Assembly: GCA_001179505.1 (NCBI GenBank)
Contig: CDMY01000372.1
Coordinates: forward strand, 1 to 38,107
Direction: 5' to 3'
Source: Vitrella brassicaformis
Taxonomy: Eukaryota; Sar; Vitrellaceae
DNA: 38,107 bases
Positions 1-10,930 of the stretch are shown in pieces. Below the pieces are notes generated by a model. The model ran no database searches, was not told the DNA's origin, and was given only the letters and a program-made list of their open reading frames with translations. The position numbers and the translations under genes were made by a program. Position 1 is the stretch's first letter. Each line of letters starts with the position of its first letter.

Positions 1-247
1 CAGAGCTGGGTGTCCGGGGGCTGCGATGGTGGCGATGGCGATGCTGCGGCACCTGCTGGGCCTTGGCCTTGGTTTACGCATCTTCCCTGCCCCATTGGCA
101 CACAGTTGCGGCAGATCCTGTTGTTCCTCCTGCAGTCACAGTTCTTGCACTGGCCTCCGCGTGGGTTCCCTTTGCTGTTGCATATATATACACAGCATAT
201 ATATATACACACTCGGCTTACAGTCCTTACCCCGTGTGTGTCGACAG

Positions 248-2677
248 GTGGAGGAGAGGGCTCTGGCACAGGAAAAGATTCCCAAGGTCAGTGACCAGCT
301 GAGGGAGCTTGAAAAGGCGGAAGGACGCGCTGTGGACGAGCTCTACGCCATTTACGAGAAAGGCTGGTGGTCGCTGGCGTCCTACGGCCGCATCGTTCAG
401 CTGAAGCGGAAAATCGACAAGTGGCGCGAAGAATATGATGAGCTCTGGGCAAAGTATAAGAGACTCGGTACGATCACACACACGGGCACACGGGCCTTCT
501 CTTTCTCATGTGCGTCTTTCCTTGCCCCGCCCGCTCTGCTGTCCTTGTGTGTGTGATCACTCAGAAGGGCCACCGGGCCCGAAGACCTGGCTTGACTTAT
601 TCCCGTAGATAGATAGGCAGGGAGGGAATGCACACGTGCGTGCGTAGCTGTGTAGCGTCCGACAGTCGGCCTGTCAGCCAGGGTTCTTCGTGGCATGTCT
701 GAATAATCGCACAGACCATCTACCGATTCCGCCAAGCGGATAGCTGCATCCTACAGACAGAAGCACGTGTTGCTGTCCTAATGTGAGCCACCCGTTTTCC
801 TCTCGATTTGACACCCGTCTGTCTGTCTGTCTGTCTGTTCCGTTCACTTGGGAACAGTCACGTGCGTGTCTGCATGTACAACAGATATCACCTGTGAACA
901 CTGATTTATGTGTGTGGCCGGCAGATCTCATAAGTTTTTCGGGTGTTGGGAGTCAGCCAGGCGCCCATGAAGACACTCAAGTCATCGCAGTACTGGGAAG
1001 GTGAAGACTCAGCAATGCATAAATCTGTTGGCCTCCGCACTATCAGACTTGACAATATCTTGCGGTTCTCCCCAGTCATTGAGCTCTCCAGCTTTTTCAG
1101 CTGTCGTCTCAACAATGCTGCATGTCGTCGACGATGTCTCGACCGAACGAGCAGTCCTGGTCAAGGTGGACCTGTTGCGGGCTCTTTATTGTCCTTTCAG
1201 GGTTGACAAGTGCGATTTCGTCAACGCGGTGGAGATCGCCACTTCTCATATGAAGCGGTACGTTCCAGCAGGTCTGCCATCGCGTCCTTGGAATTCTGTC
1301 TGTGTGCTTTGCAGTGCGGCCCTGCACATGAGTGAGTGGTTTTGGTCGGAGGCGGCTATCGAGTACGGCGAGCTGCTTCCAAAATGGAGGATGTGGGGAG
1401 TGCGAGTCGTTGTTGTGGTAGCGAGTGAGTGAGGAGTGAGTGAGGCCTGCCAACAAGAAAGTAAGTTGAGCCAGGAAACGGTCGGGGAGGCAGCACAATG
1501 TGAGGTCACTTTCTGTGTATGTGCCATATCTCCCTCTCCCTCTCCGTCTATGTGTCTGTCTGTGTTTGTGTGCGTGTCTGTCTGTCTGTGTGCGTGTCTG
1601 TGTGTGTAGGGCGGGGTGGTACTTCAACTGCATTGCAAAAGGGGCCACGCGTAGGGTCATGTTCGCCCCCACGTTCCGAGCTTCTGGGCCTTGTGCTCCC
1701 TACATCCAGTGCGAGAAAGTAAGGACACACAAGGACACGTTCCTGATCTACTGACGGCGGCCTCCCCGTCTCACGTATGTATACATGGTCTTTGATTCCG
1801 TCAGGAACTCTGGGATGGTTTGATCGACATCATCGAGAAGAGAAACGAGTACTTCAAGGACAAAGGCCTGGTGACGAAGCCGAACTCATACAACGGCGGG
1901 GTCGTCAGCCTCGATTTGACGGTGAGTGAAGACATGACGGCAAGTGAAACACAAGACCAGCCAGGTCTGATTGCCGTGTGACAGGTACACGCTGTTTATG
2001 GCAAGAGGAGCAAAAGCTGTTGTTCGGTGTGGATGACAAGGTGGAGATGAAAATGCACATACGTAGTCGTCACCCCACCCTGCCATCTTATTGCCGTTCC
2101 TACAGGTCTATCACGAGGGTGTCAAGGAAATGATAAAAACCATATTCGATATTCCTGACGACCACAGAATCATCCTCGAGGACGCCTCTGAGGAGGACTC
2201 TAGAGGCATTGTGTCTTTCTTCGAGAACGGCAGAAAGTACACACTGCGGTCCAAGCCTCCTCCTGAAAGGCCAGGTACTCAGACTTTGAGTCTTTCATGG
2301 ACCACACAAACTGGTGAGTCAGAAGTCGTGACACTGTGCGTATCCCGACACTTACAGACCTCAAGGGGTACTCTCAAAGCCTTCTCCGAAACAACAGATA
2401 CACCGACAATCAGCACGCCGTAAGGGACCAGAGCAAGACAGGTTCCTCATTACTGTGCACAAGATCCATTACCCCCTTTTGCTGGTGCTGTTTGGTGCTT
2501 GCTCTCATGGCTCTTGTGCCAGCCTTGGTTTGCCTGCTTCCCCCCGTCCACCAGACTGCGGCGGGCGCTGCCCTCTGTGGGGGGCTTTTCGGCAAGTGCA
2601 ACTGGGGAGGCTGGTGTTCCCCTACTTGGATCTCAGAGGGAGAGAATGAGCTGATCGAGCACGTCTCAAAAGTGTAG
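248..2677 (+). CDS. Unrecognised multi-exon protein with C-terminal membrane anchor (5' end uncertain)
   Basis: I do not recognise the family. Coding exons readable by frame continuity are about 248-467 (charged, coiled-coil-like: EKAEGRAVDELYAIYEKGWW), a likely exon near 925-1002, one ending near 1257, 1315 to about 1400, about 1610-1719, 1805-1920, 2106-2272 and 2358-2677. Phases match at several junctions (CEK|ELWDG, DLT|VYHEG, RP|DLKGY). The joins between about 468 and 1110 are ambiguous, and the start may lie left of the window: an ATG at 26 does not join in frame to the exon at 248. The last exon encodes a hydrophobic segment (CCLVLALMALVPALVCLLPP), then a Cys/Trp-rich stretch (CGGLFGKCNWGGWCSPTW) and a short acidic tail ending in TAG at 2675-2677. 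This suggests a tail-region membrane anchor. The middle contains a well-formed globular region (PNSYNGGVVSLDL, IFDIPDDHRIILED). Function unknown. The reading of the exons from 1805 onward is firm; the 5' half is weak. Confidence 0.6.
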
Positions 2678-3830
2678 CGCGCAGCTCATACCCAAGCACA
2701 AGCCGAATCATCAGACCCAGAATCCGGAGCATCAAACGTCTGATGAAGCGTGGACTGGGTGAATGGGTGGCTGGGTGGGACGAAAGACGACAAGATGTAT
2801 GTTTCTGGGGGCGTCGTCTCTTGGCCGATACATTTGTGTGCTGACCTCTTTGGTCGTGCGGATGCCCGGAGGCAGGCAGGCAGGCAGGCAGTCCGGCTAT
2901 CTGTCCTTTCCTTTCCTTTCCTCTCCTTTTCTCCCTTGCACAGCTATCGGATGGCCAGCCAGCCAGCCGGAAAACCAACAACAACATCCAACTGGAATGC
3001 GCGTCAAGCATACGTGTGTATTCGGGGTGGGGTGTATGCGTTGTATGTCATGTCTGCACGCACACCGATGCGATGCACATTCACACATCGACCAAGCATC
3101 CATCCATCTCCTCACAAGGAAGAAGCACGCCATAGATACTTACACATCACATTCGCACATCCATCCATTCATCCATTCATTCACTCATCCACTCATCCAT
3201 CCATGCAGCCTCCCTGTCGATCTCTTCTTCGGTTTGTCGGAGCGTGTGGCGCATTCTCTGGCCCAAATAACCGGCAGAGAGCACCCACTCATCTCGTTTC
3301 TCGTCGCGTGTCGCCTCCTTCCGCCTGCCTACCTACCTGCCTGCTCGCCTTTCTGCCAGCCACAACAGTCCTGGCTCAGCCCTTCCGATATCTTCGTTGT
3401 ACTGTCCTTTACGCCCACCAAGTAGATTTTGCTCAACAGATGGTGGTGGTTGACAACTTTAATCAGGGAGTCACCCCACACGAACGGAAAACAACAAAGA
3501 GCACCGTCACGGTACACAAACCACCGACTGCCGTCGCCTGACTTAAATTCGGTCAACGATTCTGACTCAGGCAAATATTTGGCCGAAAAACAGCCGGACA
3601 CAGTCGAATATTTGGCCGAAAAAATAGCCGGACACAGTCTTTCAACACGATGCGACACACACGATGCGACACGCACGAGAAACGCACACAGAGAGACACA
3701 CACAAAACGGAAGAACACTGCTTCACATCCACTGCTTCACATCCACTCAACGGCGAATATCTCAGATCCGCGAATAAATGTTCACCCAACGACTGATCAC
3801 CATCAAATGTTCTTACTGCACACCGTTCCG
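2678..3830. other. Intergenic spacer rich in simple repeats, between convergent genes
   Basis: This 1.15-kb stretch separates the 3' ends of two convergent genes. It holds a GGCA microsatellite (about 2871-2889), a CTTTC tract (about 2897-2925), a CATCCATC/CATTCATT tract (about 3155-3205), a 33-34-bp tandem duplication (3574-3640), and short direct repeats of CACACGATGCGACA and CTGCTTCACATCCA (about 3645-3745). Long frames run through it on the plus strand, but they consist of translated repeats with no conserved-looking peptide, so I call no gene. Confidence 0.7.
3574..3640. repeat. Two-copy 33/34-bp tandem repeat
   Basis: Unit AATATTTGGCCGAAAAA followed by (A)CAGCCGGACACAGTC occurs twice back to back, from 3574 and from 3607. 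The copies differ only by a small indel/substitution after the A run. It lies in the spacer about 190 bp beyond the 3' end of the transporter gene that ends at 3831. Function unknown. Confidence 0.85.
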
Positions 3831-6800
3831 CTAGACCTCCGTGTGCCCTGCCAAATCGGCTGCAACGGTCTGCTGAGATTCCGTCGGCTGCTTGTCTGTA
3901 CCGTCTGACTGCGCCGATTCCGTACTGGCTGTCCTCCGGCCAGACACATGATTGGTGTGATTGGTCTGCTTGGCCTCAGCTCGTGATATCGCCGGAGGAC
4001 CGATAAGGGACAAAAGGACGGGTAGACAGATGAGACCGTGCATCATCCCAAACAACACCGCCATTAGCATCATGCGGAAATAAGTGAAAAAGATGTAAGA
4101 GGGTGATCCGGCGAGAGGCAGCGTCGCCAGTAATGTGGACATGCCACCTGCATACATCAACACACGAGCGCAACTGTTGCGCTTTCCGTTGGCCTTCTCG
4201 GCTGCCTGACCGTTCGCTATGCTGACTCCCATCGTTGAGAGCGCCTGTTGCATCCGCTCATCTCGTGTGCCTGGAGCCAGCATAAAGGCATGCGCCAGGT
4301 GGGCCGAGTAATCCACAGAAAAGCCGATCGACAAGACTAGATTTATCATGCTGATGCTGTCAAGCGGGACATCCCACCAAGTCATGTAGCCGATCTGCAA
4401 CTGAAACAGGCACATTCAACGACACGCAGACATACACGGAGCCGCTTCTGTTAAGCCTACCAGATTGACGTCGATCATCACAATCATCACGAAGACAAAC
4501 AGCACGGTGAGTGGGTGAGACAGGAAGACGAAGGTAACGACCAGCACGGCGGCAACAGCAATCAGCATCGTTTGAATCGTCTGCGGAAGAATGGCAACGT
4601 CCTGTTCGAACCTAGACGCAAAAGCACACAGCAGACAGGCCTAAAAAGCGTAACTCTTTTTCTTCTTTCGGCATCCCCACCAGAAGAATTGCGGATGTGT
4701 GACAAACCCGGTCAGCAAGCTCCGAGTCATCGACCACATCACGAAATGAAAGCATCAAATCGTCCTGACCGGCATAAGAACATTAAAGGTACTGGCATGT
4801 GCTGCGGGAGCACATGCCCTTCAATAAACCGTACCTGCTTCCGAAACGGCAAGCCTATTGTCCTCACAAAAATGCGCAAGTGGCTTATGTGTCCATCAGC
4901 ATTCCAAATCACGTCTTTCTTGAAGGGATCGCCGTCCTGCTTCAGAAAAGTGTCGAGATGATCATAGAACGCTGCGTGCGACGTGTTGAATTGGTTCAAG
5001 CTTCGCCAATCATCGTATGTGCGCACCAAGGAGGTGATCTGCAGCGGATGGAGTGCGCATTGAAGTCATTCTGGCTGCTATCGTGCCTCGCTCATTCTCA
5101 CCCTTTTGTCTGTGTCTGCGTGCGCATACACATTGTCTTCGAGGTCCGTCGTGAGCTGCTCCAGCTGTCTCATGTCCTCAGCAGAAGTGAAGTTGAGCCC
5201 ACTGATGCTCACAGTCAAGGACAGCTCTTGAGCCGGCCCATCAAGCCCGAGTCTCTACACGCGCAGGCGAAAGAACAGATCCACTCAAGCTTGTGGCACA
5301 AATAGATAGTCTCGTACCTCTTCTGCGACATAATACTCTCTGATAAGATGAAGGGATGAAGGCACAGTGCATTCATTCACCTGGCGCGTGTTTCCCTACC
5401 TGAAGTAGGACCCATACGGAGACAACTTTTGTAGTCTCAGACCTTGGTCGAGATGCAGTATGCCCACAATGCCTGGGCCACAGTTGGACATTTGTGCGTC
5501 ACCGCCCGAGACAGAATCTGACGGACGTACCTCCAGCCAGCAAGGCAAGGAAAGAGAGGATGACGGCTGCCTTCACCACAGGCTTGGCGAGGAAGGGGCC
5601 AAGGTGCACTTGAAAGATTGCCGTGAGTCCCCATGGCAGACGCTGGTGTGGCCCTCTGTACGCTTCCGGGTCCCTGCTCTTGAGGAGGAGCCAATCTATG
5701 CTGCCGTGTAACAGAAGAATCACCACAACGTCGGGGCAGAGTCGTATGAGGGCTTTCGTGCTCTCCCTCACCGGTTGTGGTTCTGCCTGATTGCGTCCAG
5801 GTGTACGCACGCAAGGAAGCCCGTGATTGTTAAGAGGAAGACGCAGAGAATGGCAGTGGCCGTGTACAAACAGAAGCCCTTCACAACCGGAAAAGAGGCG
5901 GTGGCACCAGCCGCGAACGCGACGAAGGAGGTGAGAGTGGTCATGGTGATCGACGGTCCACACTGCTTCATGGCCAGAGAGACTCGCTCCCTTGGCTCGA
6001 TGTCGGGATCCTTCTCGTGCACCGTGTTGAGGCTAATGAAAATGTCGTCGACTGATAGACAATCGCGAATACAAGAAGCCTCGGAACAGGATGACATGGG
6101 AGAACTCCGCTCTAGTCAGGCGCCCTGCATACCTCCGACGCCCAGTATCAAGAAGGGGGAGAGACCAACGACTGAAAGAACCAAAAGCACATGAGCAACC
6201 CAAGTGACCCTCTCGTCATCGTAAACGGACCTGCCGTGAAAGGCACCCCTGCCAATCCCATGATGCCGTAAGCAAGGCAAAGGGACAGCATGACAAAGCC
6301 GACACCGGTCAGCGCCAGAAGCATTTGAGACCGGACGAGATTCTTGTGACGGTAAGTCACAGACACCGTATAGCCTGACACATGAACATCAAGCACGATT
6401 TATGGCAAGAAACTGATGAGGTGCTCGCCCGTGCTGAGTGCTCACCGATGAGCACGATGAAAACCACCGTCATGAGGACAAGATTACCGCCGACGGATCG
6501 CTCGATCTCGGTGTCTATGGAGTGCTCTGTCCGCACATAGACACGGAAGCCCTCACTTTCCCCCCACCGTTCGCTGTCCACATCGATAAACCTCGACACG
6601 AGATTGCCTTCCCTACGGACAAATAGAACAGATACTTCGTATAGCAAGAAGATCGCCTTCACATTCCTCACCAAGTTCTCGCTTCATCTATCGGTCTCGT
6701 ACCAAACACAAAGTGATAGGCACTCGCACTGAGCACTCGGCCGTCGGCAGCGCGATGTGGCATCGCTAGCAGCATCGATACTTCATCACGCAGCACCCTG

Positions 6801-7492
6801 CCGCATTGGTCCATGCGTGTCCGCTCATTCAGCTGGTCAATCAGCTGCTCATCGCTGCTCGGCAGAGTCTTGTTGTCCCACCAATTGAAAACCGACAGAC
6901 GAAAGCAGCTACCGTCAGGGGTGTTGCCGCGGTGGCATACGTCGGAGAAGGTCACAGCCTTGCCCTCGTGCACCACGCTGTCCGTCAGGATGCCATCGAG
7001 AATCTGCTTCGCATTGGCAAATCGGTCGGCTGTAAGGACATTCGCGTCGAAGCTGCCTTGCCAGACAAGGATGACTGTCGAAAACCTGGCGGCAAAAGAC
7101 ATTTCGATTATTAACCTACCAGCAGTTGAGTCCACACCTACGGCTACTGTGTACCTGATGCCCTGATCGCCCCAGATCTTCTCCACTGCCTTCTCGTCAT
7201 GGACGGCCCTCGAGTTGGTAGGAAAATATAATTGCTCCATTCGCGGCTCATACTTCATCAGTCCGAGAAAGACCCCTGTAACGACGACGATACGCATGCA
7301 CATCGACAAGTGCACATCGAGCGCATGATCATGAGCTTGGTCCTCACCGAGTCCAGTGAGTGCGAGTAGAACAGGAACGATAATGAAGGGCAGCTTGTGA
7401 CGTCCAGCCGCATTTGAGAGCCCGTAGAAGCAGCTGGCCAGCCAGTGGTCGAACGAGTGAAGGACGCTGAGGCATGATGATTCTCGTATCAT
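3831..7492 (-). CDS. Patched/NPC1-like RND transporter with sterol-sensing domain
   Basis: Spliced from about 13 exons on the minus strand. ATG at 7492-7490 opens a cytosolic leader and the first membrane helix (KLPFIIVPVLLALTGLG), followed by the typical EQLYFPTNSRA motif and a large extracytosolic loop. A membrane block then follows (IERSVGGNLVLMTVVFIVL, SQMLLALTGVGFVMLSLCLAYG, VVGLSPFLILGVGVDDIF) equivalent to the sterol-sensing domain, with the family GVDD motif in TM4. A second loop and second membrane block contain SMINLVLSIGFSVDYSAH, the matching acidic motif of TM10. The tail (TNHTNHVSGRRTAS...) is polar and ends in TAG at 3831-3833. By family knowledge it is a proton-driven RND-fold lipid/sterol transporter or dispatcher in the plasma membrane or endomembranes; the substrate is unknown. 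Patched, Dispatched and NCR1/NPC1 cannot be separated by eye; I see no NPC1 N-terminal cholesterol-binding domain. A GTG-initiated frame extends upstream to 7819 but looks non-coding. Confidence 0.9.
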
Positions 7493-8371
7493 AGTGTCCA
7501 CGTGCAGGATCTGTGATGTCGGATCTGTGATGTCGGGGTGTGGCAACGGCAAAAGAAGCTCACCGGAGATCCTCACATCACGGTGAGAAATTGAAACGGC
7601 GCTTGAACGTCGAAGCACTTGAAGAAGCAGCACAACCGACAGACTCTGCCTGACTTGGTAGGAAACTTGCCGAGAGATCTTCACAGGGAGAGTGACACTA
7701 AATCGTGGCGTAAAACGCAAAAGGAGCTGACGAGGCGACTCTTTTTTCCATACAGCACTTGCAATATAGCCTTTGTCAATGTATGTCATGCGACTAGTGA
7801 CGACGCCGATTGCCGACACGGAACATCCGAAACGACGCGTCCTAGGCGACGTACAATACGTGCAGAATTAATACAGACCAAATATATCTGGGTCCTGCGT
7901 CGCAACGTCCGAACACCCCTAGTCATTAAACCTCCAGACTCATCACACCACACACATCCATACACACACACATCCATACACACGTCTTGACGCACATGTG
8001 TGCGCCCAGCGCCCAGCAGCAGCAGTCCACCCACCCACCCACCCACCCCCTCTCACCCACACTCTCTGTCTGTTATGCATGTCCATGGGGATGCGTGTAT
8101 GTACATAAGAACATATGACCCAATCACGACATACACACACACATAACGTACACACACACATATCTGTATATGCCGCCGGTCGCAGAGGCGGAAAGGGTTG
8201 CTTCTACATCTGGGTCGGCCATCCATCCGTATATCCATAGGTCCACCATCATCGACTAAGCCACTCCCATGATGGTCACAAAACACGACTTACAGATGTA
8301 CCGTATACAAAGCTAGTCTATGCAATATGCCCCAGGCCGTCATGTTTGTCAGTGAGTGTGTTCTATATGCA
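7493..8371. other. Intergenic spacer with CA and ACCC microsatellites and a dispersed repeat copy
   Basis: Lies between the 5' end of the transporter gene and the 3' end of the KDEL gene, both on the minus strand, so it should include the transporter promoter. It carries a duplicated GATCTGTGATGTCGG (about 7507-7537), a repeat region similar to one at 15460-15980 (listed separately), ACACATCCATACAC repeats (about 7950-7985), an (ACCC)n tract (about 8028-8050) and ACACACATA tracts (about 8130-8165). No supported gene. Confidence 0.65.
7600..7900. repeat. Dispersed repeat, copy A (diverged)
   Basis: Shares several blocks in the same order with 15465-15970: ACGTCGAAGCACT[T/C]GAAGA, CTGACTTGG, ACAGCACTTGCA[A/G]TAT, GCGA[C/T]TAGTGACG[A/G]CGCCGA, and AGGCGACGTACAA. 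Spacing between blocks differs, as in an old, diverged transposon remnant or a shared upstream module. Each copy sits just 5' of a minus-strand gene. I see no terminal inverted repeats and no transposase. Confidence 0.45.
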
Positions 8372-10930
8372 CTACAGCTCATCTTTCCCCTGTGCAGTCT
8401 TTCCCTTGTCGCCTTCCTGCTTCCCCAGCTTGGCATTGATCTCCTGCAGCTCGTCCTCGGCGTACTTGTTGGCCGGGAGGAGGTACCCTGTACACATAAC
8501 ACACACTGATGTACCATTGATACACCAGTGCAGCATGGGTCTCACCTGGCTCTGGCTCCGCCAGCCATGACTTGATGATGGCGAAGGCCGCCTCGAAGTC
8601 GTCCTTCTGCTTCTTGGGCAGCAGTTCATTCAGCTGGTTCTTGGTCCACTTCACTTCTGGGTTCTTGTAGTTGCTCTTGCCGAGGATCCCCTTGATCTTG
8701 TCGATGGTCTCGATCTTCTTGTCAGCAGAGATGACGTGTTTCTGGACGAGCATGTTGACGATAACGTCCACTTTCACGGACACTGGTTGCGCGACGTCCG
8801 CCCCGTTCCTGCCCGAGACAGATACACACCCAATGACGCGCACCGGACCATCTGCCAACTGCCGTGGATGTCTCCATGACCTACCAGTACACGCCGGTCC
8901 ACGAGGCGATTCCTTTCTTCTCCTTCTTCATTGCCTTGACCTCAGCCATCTTTGCCACACTGTCGGCCTGACATCAATCCAACCGACACAAGAGCAGCTG
9001 TGTATGGTGCTGTTTACTCTATGCTGCCCATGGCTTACATCGTGATCCGATATGACGCCGCCCTTTCTGAGGTCGCCCTTGAGCGTCTTCGCGATCTCTA
9101 TGGCGCCTTCCTTCCCGTGGCGGTGCACCGCCACCCAGTAATAGATGCGCGATTGGAAGTAAGCCGCATTGGCCTTCGCCTTGTGGATGCCGTAGCCACC
9201 GGTTTACTCAGCCGGCACAAACGACGCCATCTCGAGGTGGATGCCCTGTGCAGAGAGAAGAGCACATGCCTATCTGCCCAGCAGCACGGGTAATGCCAGC
9301 CCAACCGACTGACCTGGCGTTCTTCCCGAAAACTGGCGCCTGTCCTGACCTGTGTCTTGAGGTCATCACGGATCTCCTCCGAGGCAACGGGGTCATGGAT
9401 GCGGTGACCCCACAACGCCTGCAACAAACAAGGACAGGGACGTCATACTTCATATGCCGAGTGACACGCACTGTCATGCATCCCAGAAGATGGGACGTAC
9501 CTCCTGGAGGGGCATGTGGTCGGTGTTCTTTGGCAGAGATAAGATGCGGGACTTCGGAAGTTTGCACCACCTCCATGACTGTTGGCAGATCAGCGACACT
9601 GAGAAATCCCAAACCTTAGCATGAGGCTCGCCGTCCTTCAGCCACTCCTTCAAGACCGACACCTGGACACCCTTGGTGATGCCGCCTGACAGTAGACACA
9701 CAGCCGCCAGTAGTGCGTGTGCCTGTGTATGTCACCACTGTCCTGCCTTTCCACCCCTCCTCCCTCTCCTCCCGCACTCACTCTCACCCTCCCTCCCTCC
9801 CTCTCCCTGAGTGTGTGTCGGCCTAAGTAGAGGTACTCTTCCTTGGTGAACTCGAGCCGCGCGTTGTTGTCCAGCAGCGTCTTCACCGTGCGATGCTGGT
9901 GGTCGAGCCTCTTCTCAGACCATCCGCGCAACTCCTTCAGGACGAGCATCCCAGCGATGACCACCACAATCCCCAAAACGACGGTTCCGGCCGAGAGCCC
10001 GTTCCCTTTCACCATGACCTCAATCCGATCCCATCCAATGACGAGGTTCGTGTAGAGGTGGCGAGGGTCGAGAACATCACGGATCCCCTCGAATGGGTCA
10101 CTGGCGTCAGGCACTGGCGGCGAGCGGGTGGGGTGGCGAGGCGGGTAGGCAGATTCTGTGCCAGGTTGGCTGTGGCCACTCTGCGGCTCGCCGGTTGTGT
10201 GGTTGTCGCAGAGGCGGGCACATGAGTCATCATCCACGGGATTGAACCTACACATCAATCAGAGCACATACAGCACCCACACAACACAACGCAAACACAA
10301 CACAAACAAAAGTGCGTTGTGCATGGAGGAAAGTGGTGTTTTCTGGCTGCGGTGTGGTCCGTTGTGTCAGCATACCCGTCAGTGTCGTTGGTAGGTGCAC
10401 CTGCTTCTGGTGTGGTGCCACTGGTCGGCTTCAGATCGTGCATCAATGGTGGGGTGGAGTGAGGCCGTGTGCTGCTGGTGGTGTGGGAAGGGCTGTCGAC
10501 GCTGGGACTGTCGTGGACGGCGGGCGGGACCTCCGTGGCCAGACTGGGAGGGCGGGCATCTTCATCATCATCCACGGGATTGAACCTACACATCAATCAC
10601 AGCACACACAGCACCCACACATCACAACACAAACACAACACAAACAAAAGTGCGTTGTGCATGGAGGAAAGTGGTGTTTTCTGGCTGCGGTGTGGTCCGT
10701 TGTGTCAGCATACCCGTCGGTAGTGGGTGTGGTCCCTGCCGTAGGGTAGATGACGGCGGCCGAAATGACCACCCTGCACACAGCCAAGAAGGAGAGTGAT
10801 CTGCCTTTATTTGTGGATGGATGTGCCGTGGAAGTGCCCACCAGTAGAGCGCTTGCACCGGTTGTGCCATGCACTGCGCACAGCCGTTGCAAAACGACGA
10901 TATGGCGAGGCAGCGGATACACGCGGCCAT
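8372..10930 (-). CDS. Unrecognised membrane protein with C-terminal KDEL ER-retrieval signal
   Basis: Family not recognised. The best start is ATG 10930-10928 (MAACIRCLAISSFCNGC), joined in phase over a 71-nt intron to VVISAAVIYPTAG, a first hydrophobic stretch. Next come two exons both beginning FNPVDDD (from a tandem duplication), low-complexity Pro/Ser/Thr sequence, a clear membrane helix (GTVVLGIVVVIAGMLVLKEL, near 9960-10010), then a charged region (LEFTKEEYLYL, GVQVSVLKEWLKDGEPHAK, LPKNTDHMPLQE, ALWGHRIHDPVASEEIRDD, SRIYYWVAVHRHGKEGAIEI, KIETIDKIKGILGKSNYKN). The last exon ends GKTAQGKDEL with TAG at 8374-8372. KDEL is the canonical lumenal ER-retrieval tetrapeptide, so the C-terminal domain should face the ER lumen and the protein is probably a type II or two-pass ER membrane protein. 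Two junctions are uncertain: the exon end near 9830-9730 (G-rich low complexity) and an in-frame TAA at 9206-9204, avoidable by a short intron. Role unknown. Confidence 0.7.
10228..10380. repeat. Tandem segmental duplication, copy 1 (exon edge + intron)
   Basis: This block matches 10566-10718 at a constant offset of 338 bp, with about four mismatches over 150 bp. It contains a complete intron of the KDEL gene plus its flanking splice junctions and the exon start encoding FNPVDDD. The duplicated unit therefore covers one intron and one exon. Confidence 0.93.
10566..10718. repeat. Tandem segmental duplication, copy 2 (exon edge + intron)
   Basis: Partner of 10228-10380. Differences lie only in the CA-rich part near the 3' splice site (CACAGCACACAC against GAGCACATAC, and two single-base changes). 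The exon between the copies encodes a Ser/Thr/Pro-rich segment of about 70 residues ending NDTDG. Confidence 0.93.

Noticed and set aside
2750-3541. 263-aa open frame on the plus strand
   Set aside because: It is built from translated microsatellites (HPSIHPFIHSSTHPS) and overlaps a second similar frame; no splice logic or conserved motif.
7100-7135. Possible 34-nt intron in the transporter gene (GTAGG...CCAG)
   Set aside because: Removing it breaks the frame, while reading through gives a continuous family-like sequence (IIEMSFAARFSTVILVWQGS).
7493-7819. N-terminal extension of the Patched-like protein
   Set aside because: The extension begins with GTG, runs through the dispersed repeat and direct repeats, and precedes a good ATG with a typical family N-terminus.
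9566-9612. Alternative frame VADLPTVMEVVQTSEVPHLI in the KDEL gene
   Set aside because: It needs an implausibly small intron; the other frame (SWRWCKLPKSRILSLPKNTD) is reachable in phase with or without a 36-nt intron.
10239-10252. tRNA B-box-like GGTTCAATCCCG on the minus strand (also at 10577-10590)
   Set aside because: It is the duplicated exon start encoding FNPVDDD; no A box, acceptor stem or cloverleaf can be formed.
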